From: an uncultured bacterium
GTDB lineage: Bacteria > Verrucomicrobiota > Kiritimatiellia > CAIKKV01 > CAITUY01
Length of the DNA: 9,268 nucleotides
NCBI GenBank assembly: GCA_903934155.1
Contig: CAIZMS010000240.1
Coordinates: forward strand, 1-9,268
Reading direction: 5' to 3'
Position 1 is the stretch's first letter. Every line of letters begins with the position of its first letter. A model generated the notes under the pieces. It had not been told where the DNA came from and made no database searches. It was given only the letters and a program-made list of their open reading frames with translations. The translations under genes were made by a program, and so were the position numbers. Shown one piece after another: positions 1-6,478 of the stretch.

Positions 1-1
1 G

Positions 2-1462
2 CTCATATAGATGGGCCACCCGGTCATTCACCCGGTCAACCGCCAGGGTGTACTGAACGAGGTCATTGGTGCCCATGCTGAAAAACGACACCTGTTTGGC
101 AATGATGTCGGCCGTGATCGCCGCCGAGGGGATCTCGATCATCACGCCGACTTCAATGTGTTCATCGAATGGGATCGCCTCCCGGCGCAACTCCCCCTTG
201 CATTCCTCCAGAATCAGATTGGCCCGAATCACTTCGCCCACATTGCTGATCATGGGGTACATAATGCGCACCTTCCCATGGGCACTCGCCCGGAGAATGG
301 CCCGAAGCTGGGTTTTGAAAATCGCGGGCTGGGCGAGACAGAACCGGATCGCCCGGAATCCGAGGAAGGGATTGATTTCCGCAGGCAGGTTCAGGGAGGA
401 GGCGAATTTGTCGCCCCCCAAATCCACCGTGCGAATGATCACCGGGTCAGGCGCCAGCCGGGAGGCAACTCCCTGATAGGCGGCCAGTTGCTCCTCCTCC
501 GTCGGAAGCGTCCGACTGCCAATATAGAGGTATTCCGAACGAAACAGCCCCACGCCCTCGGCTCCGGCCTTCCGGACCTCATTGACTTCCTCCACGAGTT
601 CAATATTCGCGGAGAGCACCACGCTATGGCCGTCAAGCGTGATCGCCGGCTGGTTCCGGAGTCCGGTCAACCCACTCTGAATGATGTCCCGTTGCCGGGC
701 CAGGGCCTCGTATTTCCCCCGACTCGCCGCGGAGGGATTCAGGATGACGACCCCCTCGGTTCCATCCATGAGGATTTTATCACCGGTTTCAACCCGGTGT
801 GTAACATCGCCCAGGCCAACTACGGCGGGAATTCCAAATGCCCTTGCCATGATGGCGGTATGGGATGTGCTGCTTCCGACATCCGTCGCAAAGCCCAAGA
901 CCAGATCCCGTTGCAGGGACGCCGTTTCGGAAGGGGAAAGATCGGCGGCCACGACAATGCATTTTTCGCGAAGCCCGTCCAGGGCATGGGTTTTTTCCCC
1001 CGTCAGATTGCGCAACACCCGCCGGGCCACATCCTTGATATCGGCGGCGCGCTCCCGGAGATACTCATCCTCCATTGCCGAAAGAACCTCGCCATAGCGG
1101 TGGGTCACCGCCCGGAGCGCCCCCTCCGCGTTCATCCGATCCCGCTCGATCTTCCGGATGGTTTCATCAAAGAAGGCGCTGTCATCCAGAACCATCTTGT
1201 GGACATCAAAAATCGTGGCGTCGCCCTGGCCAATGGCACGCCTGACTTTTTGCTGGATCAGATCAATCTGGAGGCGGGTCTCATCCACCGCCGTCTTGAA
1301 GCGTTCAATTTCCCGACTGATTTCCCCGGGATTCACCACCCGGTCAATACTCGGGGCTTCTTCGGCGTGAACGCGATAAACCGTTGCGAAAACGATTCCG
1401 GGCGACCCCCCCACGCCCCGCAGGACATGCTCCGGCAGGTCTTCGGCGCCCTTTTGTTTCAC
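2..1462 (-). CDS. ptsI: Phosphoenolpyruvate-protein phosphotransferase (PTS Enzyme I), 3' end outside window
   Basis: Cytoplasmic enzyme that takes phosphate from PEP onto a histidine and passes it to HPr. My reading of the minus strand gives 487 uninterrupted residues that run off the low-coordinate edge. The swivelling domain carries TSHTAIMARAFGIPAV with the phospho-histidine at His201. The PEP-binding barrel shows RTVDLGGDK (Arg344), NPFLGFRAIRFCL, MIEIPSAA (Glu443) and GTNDLVQYTLAVDR (Asp467). Each is offset by 12 from E. coli His189, Arg332, Glu431 and Asp455. The catalytic Cys502 equivalent (expected near residue 514) lies beyond the window. The start is GTG, 5 bp after the ptsH stop, with AAGAAGG just upstream inside ptsH; this gives about 12 extra N-terminal residues relative to E. 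coli. It is coupled to ptsH. Family assignment is very secure; the exact start is less so. Confidence 0.96.
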   Translation of the reverse strand, partial: MKQKGAEDLPEHVLRGVGGSPGIVFATVYRVHAEEAPSIDRVVNPGEISREIERFKTAVDETRLQIDLIQQKVRRAIGQGDATIFDVHKMVLDDSAFFDETIRKIERDRMNAEGALRAVTHRYGEVLSAMEDEYLRERAADIKDVARRVLRNLTGEKTHALDGLREKCIVVAADLSPSETASLQRDLVLGFATDVGSSTSHTAIMARAFGIPAVVGLGDVTHRVETGDKILMDGTEGVVILNPSAASRGKYEALARQRDIIQSGLTGLRNQPAITLDGHSVVLSANIELVEEVNEVRKAGAEGVGLFRSEYLYIGSRTLPTEEEQLAAYQGVASRLAPDPVIIRTVDLGGDKFASSLNLPAEINPFLGFRAIRFCLAQPAIFKTQLRAILRASAHGKVRIMYPMISNVGEVIRANLILEECKGELRREAIPFDEHIEVGVMIEIPSAAITADIIAKQVSFFSMGTNDLVQYTLAVDRVNDRVAHLYE

Positions 1463-1467
1463 GGTGT

Positions 1468-1776
1468 TCAGCCTTCTTCGAAAAATTTGTTTTCGACCAG
1501 CTTCTCAAGCTCGTCAATCGCCGCCCCGGCATCCGGCCCGTCGGCGGTAATCTTCAACACACACCCCATCCCGGCCTCAAGGGGCATCAGCCCCATGATA
1601 CTCTTGCCTGAGACCTCGTTGCCGCCCCGCTCCACCGTGATTTCTGAAACAAAACGACAGGCCGCCTTGACAAAAAGAGCCGCCGGACGGGCATGCAGTC
1701 CCAGCTTGTTCAGGATCTTCAGCTCGCGAACCAGAATCCGCTCCGCCGACCCGCTCTTCTTTGCGCCAGCGTTCAT
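1468..1776 (-). CDS. ptsH: HPr phosphocarrier protein with N-terminal extension
   Basis: Small phosphocarrier that accepts phosphate from Enzyme I on histidine and can be phosphorylated on serine by HprK. At 102 residues it is longer than the usual 85-90. The active-site motif GLHARPA places the catalytic histidine at His28, and SGKSIMGLMPLEAGMG places the regulatory serine at Ser59. Both are shifted by 13 from the canonical His15 and Ser46, so the core is intact and the extra length is N-terminal (roughly MNAGAKKSGSAER). Having both sites fits a dual catalytic and regulatory HPr rather than an NPr lacking the serine. The ATG overlaps the hprK TAA by one base (TAATG), and ptsI follows after 5 bp. 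A shorter version starting inside the extension cannot be excluded, but I see no better start codon. Confidence 0.95.
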   Translation of the reverse strand: MNAGAKKSGSAERILVRELKILNKLGLHARPAALFVKAACRFVSEITVERGGNEVSGKSIMGLMPLEAGMGCVLKITADGPDAGAAIDELEKLVENKFFEEG

Positions 1777-2738
1777 TAACCCTCTTTATCCGCGGATAAA
1801 ACCGAAATCAGCTTTTCGTCCAATTCTTTGGCAGCATCATGACCCAATCGTTTGAGCATCTGATCCAGCGCAGCGACCTCCACGATATTGGATACATCGC
1901 GGCCGGGAGCCACGGGGACCTCAATACTGGGAACTTCCACGCCAAGGATGTTGCGCTTTTGCGGCGTCTGGCCGCTGCGATCCTCCGTGGTGATCATATC
2001 CGGACTGCACAGGTTGATCACAAGGTCGAGCTTCTTCGCATTACGAACCGAGGCAACGCCGAACAGGCTGGGCACATGGATGATGCCGAGTCCCCGAATC
2101 TCCATGTGATAGCGCGTCACACCGACCGGAGCTCCGATCACCGCGCCGGAATTATCCACCCGGAAGGCGGTGACGTCATCGGAAACCAGACAGTGGCCCT
2201 TCTTGATCAGGGCCAAAGCGGTTTCACTCTTGCCCACACCCGCCTTGCCGACCAGAAGTACGCCCACCCCCAAAATTTCCACCATGGTTCCCTGCATGAC
2301 CATGCGGGGCGCCACGAGATTCTCCATGACCAGGGTCGCGCCGTTGATGAAATTCTTGGTGATCAGCGGGGTGCGCAACACACAGGTTCGGAATTCCTCC
2401 GCCAATTTCAGCAATTCCGGAAGCACGCGGTGCCGCCGGGTCACCACCACGCACGGCACATGATGATGAAACAGCTGTTCCAGACGACTGGATCGTTCCC
2501 CAGCAGATAATGAAGCCAGGTAAGCCATTTCGGCATGCCCGAGAATCTGAATTCGCCGGGGTGCGAAATACTGGTAGAACCCGGTCAGGGCAAGCCCGGG
2601 CCGGTTCATGGCGGGTTCATCAATCCTCCGGCTTGTCCCGGCTGAACCCGCCACCACTTCCAACTCGAGCCGATCCCGCCCGGCCTTCAGGAAATCATCC
2701 ACCGTGACGACAATCTTCTCCCGCATGCTCTCGCTCAT
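1776..2738 (-). CDS. hprK: HPr kinase/phosphorylase
   Basis: Bifunctional enzyme that phosphorylates HPr on its regulatory serine and removes that phosphate, linking PTS state to metabolism. It has 320 residues, close to family length. The N-terminal half is the less conserved HprK domain (for example RPGLALTGFYQYF, 46-58). The C-terminal kinase domain has Walker A GKAGVGKS (164-171) followed by ETALALIKKGHCLVSDD with the acidic pair Asp187/Asp188, MEIRGLGIIHV with Glu213, and VPVAPGRDVSNIVEVAA (274-290). Two departures from the pattern I know stand out: Gln149 in MQGTMVEI where HG(V/T)LV-type sequences normally carry His, and GKAG instead of GDSG at the start of Walker A. The start follows the hpf stop by 2 bp with GAGGG upstream. 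Its target ptsH is immediately downstream. Confidence 0.94.
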   Translation of the reverse strand: MSESMREKIVVTVDDFLKAGRDRLELEVVAGSAGTSRRIDEPAMNRPGLALTGFYQYFAPRRIQILGHAEMAYLASLSAGERSSRLEQLFHHHVPCVVVTRRHRVLPELLKLAEEFRTCVLRTPLITKNFINGATLVMENLVAPRMVMQGTMVEILGVGVLLVGKAGVGKSETALALIKKGHCLVSDDVTAFRVDNSGAVIGAPVGVTRYHMEIRGLGIIHVPSLFGVASVRNAKKLDLVINLCSPDMITTEDRSGQTPQKRNILGVEVPSIEVPVAPGRDVSNIVEVAALDQMLKRLGHDAAKELDEKLISVLSADKEG

Positions 2739-2740
2739 GG

Positions 2741-3079
2741 TCAGCCCTCTTCCGGAGTGCTTTCCAAATCGCGAAGCTTGCTATTCCCCTTGTGCTCATG
2801 GCGTTTCTCAATGGTCTTGCGCAGTTGCGACTCGACCTTGTCCACGGCTTCGTCGATGGACGCATACATATTTTCAGAGGTCGCCTTGCCCTCAATCTGG
2901 ATATGCCGCGCCGCATGTGCGATCACTTCCGCCATATGGGTGAACTTCTGAATGTCGAGAATCGCATGAACCTTATCCACGCGCGGAAACTCGGCCACCA
3001 ACTTGTCCAGCCGCTTTTCGGCGTAATGCCTCATACTGTCGCTCACATCAACATGCCTGCCTGTAACTTCAATAGACAT
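2741..3079 (-). CDS. hpf: Ribosome hibernation promoting factor, short form
   Basis: Binds the decoding centre of the 30S subunit in slow growth and helps form inactive 100S ribosomes. The 112-residue product starts MSIEVTGRHVDVSDSMRHYA and continues with IDIQKF-like and EVIAHA-type strands, ending in the helix DEAVDKVESQLRKTIEKRHEHKG, which together give the HPF/RaiA beta-alpha-beta-beta-beta-alpha pattern. It ends soon after that helix with a charged tail, so it lacks the C-terminal dimerisation domain of long HPF (about 180 residues). It has the strongest Shine-Dalgarno in the window and the largest intra-cluster gap upstream (19 bp), suggesting high expression relative to neighbours. In many Gram-negatives hpf sits just after lptB-rpoN and before PTS genes; rpoN is absent here. 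Confidence 0.93.
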   Translation of the reverse strand: MSIEVTGRHVDVSDSMRHYAEKRLDKLVAEFPRVDKVHAILDIQKFTHMAEVIAHAARHIQIEGKATSENMYASIDEAVDKVESQLRKTIEKRHEHKGNSKLRDLESTPEEG

Positions 3080-3084
3080 AATTA

Positions 3085-3093
3085 TCTCCTCCT
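3085..3093 (-). promoter_or_regulatory. Strong ribosome binding site for hpf
   Basis: AGGAGGAGA on the minus strand contains a full AGGAGG with 8 bases to the hpf ATG. It fixes the hpf start and is clearly stronger than the partial sites in front of neighbouring genes. Confidence 0.75.
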
Positions 3094-3098
3094 GTGTC

Positions 3099-3824
3099 TC
3101 ACATACTGAATCTGGGTCCCAAATACAACTCCCGACTGACTTCGTCCTGAATTAAAAACTCACGGGTTCCCTCCCGCAACACCCGCCCCTCACAAATCAG
3201 GTAGGCCCGGTCCACAATCGCGAGGGTTTCCCGCACGCTATGATCCGTGATCAGGATGCCCAACCCCCTCTGTTTCAGGCTCTTGATTATCTCCTGAACA
3301 TCATACACCGCCAGGGGATCTACCCCGCTAAAGGGCTCATCGAGCAAAATCATGGCAGGATCCGTCACCAGCGCCCGTGCAATTTCAAGACGGCGGCGCT
3401 CTCCGCCGCTCAGCGTGAAGGCTTTCTGGCCGGCCAACGCGGAAATCCCCAGATCCTCCATCAATTCCCCCAGCCGCTGCTTGCGTTGCCGAGCTGACAT
3501 TTTCCGGGTCTCGAGAATGGCCATGATATTCTCTGCCACGGTCAGTTTCCGGAAAATCGAGGGTTCCTGAGCCAGATAGCCCATCCCCATGCGAGCCCGC
3601 TCAAACATGGCTTTTCCGGAAATATCCTTTCCCTTAAAAAAAATCTTCCCGCGAGTCGGCTTGATCAACCCGACAATCATATAGAATGTGGTCGTCTTAC
3701 CCGCGCCATTGGGACCCAGAAGCCCCACGATCTCGCCGGCGTTCACATGGACGCTCACGCCCTGCACCACGGTCTTCCCGCGGTACGCCTTCACCAACTC
3801 CTCGGTTCTGATCAACGGCTCCAC
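3099..3824 (-). CDS. lptB: LPS export ABC transporter ATP-binding protein LptB
   Basis: ATPase that powers LPS extraction from the inner membrane with LptF/LptG, delivering it to LptC and LptA. It is 241 residues, the same as E. coli LptB. Motifs run in order: Walker A GPNGAGKTT (37-45), Q-loop YLAQEPSIFRKLTVAEN with Gln86, ABC signature LSGGERRR (138-145), Walker B MILLDEPF with catalytic Glu163, and the H-loop TDHSVRET with His195. The phrase YLAQEPSIFRKLTV and the C-terminal LYLGPRF-type end are characteristic of LptB rather than generic ABC ATPases. The start is GTG, 7 bp after the lptA stop, with GAGGA as ribosome binding site. Its permease partners LptF/LptG are not in the window. Position next to lptA and lptC supports the call. 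Confidence 0.96.
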   Translation of the reverse strand: MEPLIRTEELVKAYRGKTVVQGVSVHVNAGEIVGLLGPNGAGKTTTFYMIVGLIKPTRGKIFFKGKDISGKAMFERARMGMGYLAQEPSIFRKLTVAENIMAILETRKMSARQRKQRLGELMEDLGISALAGQKAFTLSGGERRRLEIARALVTDPAMILLDEPFSGVDPLAVYDVQEIIKSLKQRGLGILITDHSVRETLAIVDRAYLICEGRVLREGTREFLIQDEVSRELYLGPRFSM

Positions 3825-3831
3825 GGCATCC

Positions 3832-4446
3832 TCATTCCTTCGATTTCGGCTCGGATTTTTTGGGTTTCATCAGGTCGCCCATGCCGCTCTGCCCCTCGCC
3901 GGGCACAAAGGTACCCGAGGAGTTGTCGATATGAACCTTGTCCTGATCCCGGCTGTAAATGATACGCGACCCGTTCAATGTCATGCCTTCCTGCGTGATC
4001 ACGGGCTTGTCCGTCAGCACGGTCACACCCGACCGCACCCCGTAAACGGCACGCCCGCAGGTGGCGCGACGGAATCCCTTCACCGCGAGGGCCTTGGGGG
4101 CCGCGTTCCCCACGCCTGCCGCCGGAACGGGATTGAGATCCTGCTCAATCACCACATGCCCGACCGCCGTTACCATTTCAGGCTCTCGGTTGGTATTCAT
4201 CACCATCGTGATCTGGTCGGCCTGAATCATCACCCGGGGATCACGAACCACCACATCGCCATCCAGAACCAAAATGTTCTTTGAAATTTCGTAGTCAGCC
4301 CGGTGTGCCACGACATGAGTCTCGTTACTGCCGCTCCCCACGGTCAGACTGCTTCCGGCAGCCACCCCGACCGGATCGGCCGCCCGACTTAGCGCCGCAA
4401 GCCCCCAAACCAGACATCCCGCCACCATCTTGTGAAAACTACTCAT
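3832..4446 (-). CDS. lptA: LptA/OstA-family periplasmic LPS transport protein
   Basis: Likely forms the periplasmic beta-jellyroll bridge that carries LPS from LptC to the outer-membrane LptD. The 204-residue product opens with a signal peptide: positive start, hydrophobic segment to about residue 20, probable cleavage after SRA at residue 22. The OstA-like region follows: ETHVVAHRADYEIS (42-55), LDGDVVVRDP, MIQADQITMVMN and AVGHVVIEQ (94-102), with a second strand set near TQEGMTLNGSRIIYS (151-165). This is the typical alternation of 'becomes less like raw lipid' beta strands seen in OstA repeats. An insert rich in Ala/Pro/Gly (about 107-120) separates the halves, and the tail is lysine-rich (KPKKSEPKSKE). 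It overlaps lptC by 8 bp and precedes lptB by 7 bp. Sequence conservation in this family is low, so order in the cluster carries much of the weight. Confidence 0.86.
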   Translation of the reverse strand: MSSFHKMVAGCLVWGLAALSRAADPVGVAAGSSLTVGSGSNETHVVAHRADYEISKNILVLDGDVVVRDPRVMIQADQITMVMNTNREPEMVTAVGHVVIEQDLNPVPAAGVGNAAPKALAVKGFRRATCGRAVYGVRSGVTVLTDKPVITQEGMTLNGSRIIYSRDQDKVHIDNSSGTFVPGEGQSGMGDLMKPKKSEPKSKE

Positions 4447-4906
4447 CTCGGTTTTTCTCCTTCACCAGGGGCCACATTTTAACCTTGCCCACCATGACCA
4501 TATGAAAATCATTCAGGATTTCGATTCGCTGGGTTTCGGATCCCCAGCGAAACCCCTTCCCCGTGATCACCACATTACCACGCACAATCTTCACATCCGC
4601 ATTCGAAAACACATTCTTGTCCTTCCGATTCACCGTACAATGCTCGGCTGTGAGGGTCGCCTCCACATCCTTGTTCTTGTACATGATGATCCGGAGTCCC
4701 GTGATCCGGATCATGTCGCCGGATACCGGTTTTGCCACATCCCCGAAAATCTCGGACTTCAGGACTCCATTGGCGTCAAATTCAGGAACTCTAAAATCCT
4801 TAATTTCACCCATACTGGAAAACTGTGCGTTTCCCCAGCCGGCCCAGATAACCCCCATCACCAGGATCATCATCCGTGGGTTTTTAAGAAAGGCGTACAA
4901 CATCAT
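4439..4906 (-). CDS. lptC: LptC-like LPS export protein
   Basis: Probable bitopic or periplasmic protein receiving LPS from the LptB2FG complex and passing it to LptA. It has about 155 residues with a hydrophobic N-terminus (MMILVMGVIWAGWG, about 12-25) followed by an all-beta LptC-type region: FRVPEFDANGVLKSEIFG, ITGLRIIMYKN, ATLTAEHCTVN, NVFSNADVKIVRGNVVITG, FRWGSETQRIEI. The start is ambiguous: TTG (4909), ATG (4906) and ATG (4903) are consecutive in frame. GGGG at 4914-4917 gives 7 bp to ATG 4906, which I chose. It overlaps the 3' end of kdsA by 23 bp and lptA by 8 bp. The N-terminal segment is short for a membrane anchor and ends GNA-Q, so it could be a cleaved signal peptide. LptC proteins are poorly conserved; context supports the name strongly. 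Confidence 0.8.
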   Translation of the reverse strand: MMLYAFLKNPRMMILVMGVIWAGWGNAQFSSMGEIKDFRVPEFDANGVLKSEIFGDVAKPVSGDMIRITGLRIIMYKNKDVEATLTAEHCTVNRKDKNVFSNADVKIVRGNVVITGKGFRWGSETQRIEILNDFHMVMVGKVKMWPLVKEKNRDE

Positions 4907-5714
4907 CAATTTTCCCCAGGGTTCTCCACAATTGGCTCACGGCCGAGAACGGAATGGTGTTATCCCTGTCCGACAACGCCTCCTCAGGCTTCACATGGGT
5001 TTCGATAAACACCCCGTCACACCCGGTGGCCACCGCCGCCCGCGCCAGTGCCGGCGCCCAGCACCCGTCACCCCCGGTCCGGTCTCCCGCGCCACCCGGC
5101 CGCTGCACACTGTGCGTCGCGTCAAAAATAACCGGATAGCCGAATTCCCTCATCACCAGTAGACTGCGCATATCCGCCACCAGATTATTGTAACCGAAGG
5201 AGACCCCCCGTTCCGTAAGGATGATGGACCGGTTCCCCGTGGATTCAAGCTTGTCGATCACATTCCGCATATCGCCCGGCGCCATGAATTGCGCTTTCTT
5301 GACATTCACCGGAATGCCGGTGTTGCCCGCCGCCACCACCAGATCGGTCTGGCGGCAAAGAAACGCGGGAATCTGAATGATATCCACCACCTTCGCCGCG
5401 ATCCCGGCCTCCTCGACACTATGAATGTCGGTCAGGACGGGAATCCCGTACCGGTCCTTCACCTCTTTCAGGATCTCCAGCCCGCGCACCAGACCCGGCC
5501 CGCGATAGGAACGGGCCGAGGAGCGATTCGCCTTGTCATAGGACGCTTTAAATATCAGTGAAATTTTCTGAGATTTTGCCAGGCGGGCCAGTTTCCCGGC
5601 AATCTCAAGGCACCCTTCCCGGCTCTCGATCACACAGGGGCCCGCGATCAGAACCAGCGGCCGTTTCCCGCCCACGCTCACTCCACCCACATCCACAATC
5701 TTCGTTTTACTCAT
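4884..5714 (-). CDS. kdsA: 3-deoxy-D-manno-octulosonate 8-phosphate synthase, metal-dependent type
   Basis: Condenses PEP with arabinose 5-phosphate to KDO-8-phosphate, the committed step to KDO for the LPS inner core. At 276 residues it has full family length. Motifs: AGPCVIESRE (24-33), FKASYDKANRSS (55-66), PVLTDIHS (92-99), IQIPAFLCRQTDLV, NVKKAQFMAP (137-146), TERGVSFGYNNLVADM, FDATHSVQRPGG (197-208), FIETHVKPEEALSD (236-249). Cys27, His201, Glu238 and Asp249 each sit 16 residues after Aquifex Cys11, His185, Glu222 and Asp233, the metal ligands of class II enzymes; class I enzymes such as E. coli have Asn at the first position. The ATG overlaps the kdsB TGA by 4 bp (ATGA), so translation is probably coupled. 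No kdsC phosphatase follows. Confidence 0.97.
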   Translation of the reverse strand: MSKTKIVDVGGVSVGGKRPLVLIAGPCVIESREGCLEIAGKLARLAKSQKISLIFKASYDKANRSSARSYRGPGLVRGLEILKEVKDRYGIPVLTDIHSVEEAGIAAKVVDIIQIPAFLCRQTDLVVAAGNTGIPVNVKKAQFMAPGDMRNVIDKLESTGNRSIILTERGVSFGYNNLVADMRSLLVMREFGYPVIFDATHSVQRPGGAGDRTGGDGCWAPALARAAVATGCDGVFIETHVKPEEALSDRDNTIPFSAVSQLWRTLGKIDDVVRLS

Positions 5715-6478
5715 GACGCCACGCTCACCATTCCATGTTTTCTCAAGGCCATTTCCGCCAGCACAACATCCTCGGGCGTATCCACGCCGAGCCCGATCTC
5801 ATCCGTCTCCACGACCGTCATACGCCCGCCCAGATAAAGGGCGCGCAACTGCTCTAGCTTCTCAGTCAGCTCCAGCACGCACGGTGGAGTCTTCACCAAC
5901 CGGTCGAGAAACCCGCGCCGGTAGGCGTAAATCCCCACATGCCTCCAGTGCGTCAAGCCCGCCGGTGCGGCATCCCGTACGAATGGAATAACCGACCTGG
6001 AAAAATACAGGGCCCGCCCGCGTTCCCCGAAAACCACTTTCACGACAGAAGGTTTGTCCAGCTCGTCGCGATGATGAATCGGGGTCGCCGCCGTGGCCAT
6101 ATCCCACTCCGGTTCCTGTACCATAACCTCCGCAAGGCGGTTGATCAATCCCGGATCAATAAGCGGTTCGTCCCCCTGAATATTGATCACCACCCCGGCC
6201 TCACGGCCAGCCACCGCCTCGGCGACCCGGTCGGTACCCGACGGATGATCCACGCGCGTCATCACGGCCGTTGCGCCCAGGGCTTCCACCACCGAACGAA
6301 TCCGCTCATCATCCGTGGCCACCAGAATCTCATCCAGCCGCGTGGCCAGCCGGGTCCGCTCCAGAACCCACTGGATCAGGGGCTTCCCGCAGATCATCAC
6401 CAAGGCCTTCCCCGGCAGCCGGGTGGAAGCCCAGCGCGCCGGAATCACGCCCACAACGCGTTCACGCCTAGCACTCAT
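5711..6478 (-). CDS. kdsB: 3-deoxy-manno-octulosonate cytidylyltransferase
   Basis: Activates KDO with CTP to CMP-KDO, the donor for KDO transferases. The 255-residue product begins MSARRERVVGVIPARW and has the nucleotidyltransferase signature IPARWASTRLPGKAL, then VATDDERI, HPSGTDRVAEA, VINIQGDEPLI with the acidic metal site, LYFSRSVIPF, WRHVGIYAYRRGFL and the C-terminal LGVDTPEDV. All are standard for KdsB. An in-frame extension of 45 codons upstream exists but lies inside rfaE1 and reads as low-complexity Arg/Trp-rich sequence, so I start at 6478, where GGAGG precedes the ATG. This start overlaps the rfaE1 stop by 11 bp. It is followed by kdsA with a 4-bp overlap, putting two steps of one pathway together. 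Confidence 0.96.
   Translation of the reverse strand: MSARRERVVGVIPARWASTRLPGKALVMICGKPLIQWVLERTRLATRLDEILVATDDERIRSVVEALGATAVMTRVDHPSGTDRVAEAVAGREAGVVINIQGDEPLIDPGLINRLAEVMVQEPEWDMATAATPIHHRDELDKPSVVKVVFGERGRALYFSRSVIPFVRDAAPAGLTHWRHVGIYAYRRGFLDRLVKTPPCVLELTEKLEQLRALYLGGRMTVVETDEIGLGVDTPEDVVLAEMALRKHGMVSVAS

Noticed and set aside
11..1855. 614-residue open frame on the plus strand
   Set aside because: It is the antisense shadow of ptsI and ptsH, which have strong family motifs on the minus strand. Its translation is low-complexity and His/Pro/Arg-rich, with no recognisable domain.
3102..3160. Possible internal promoter before hpf inside the end of lptB
   Set aside because: TTGTAT and TATGTG-like words occur, but the -35 match is poor (3 of 6) and I could not support a promoter.
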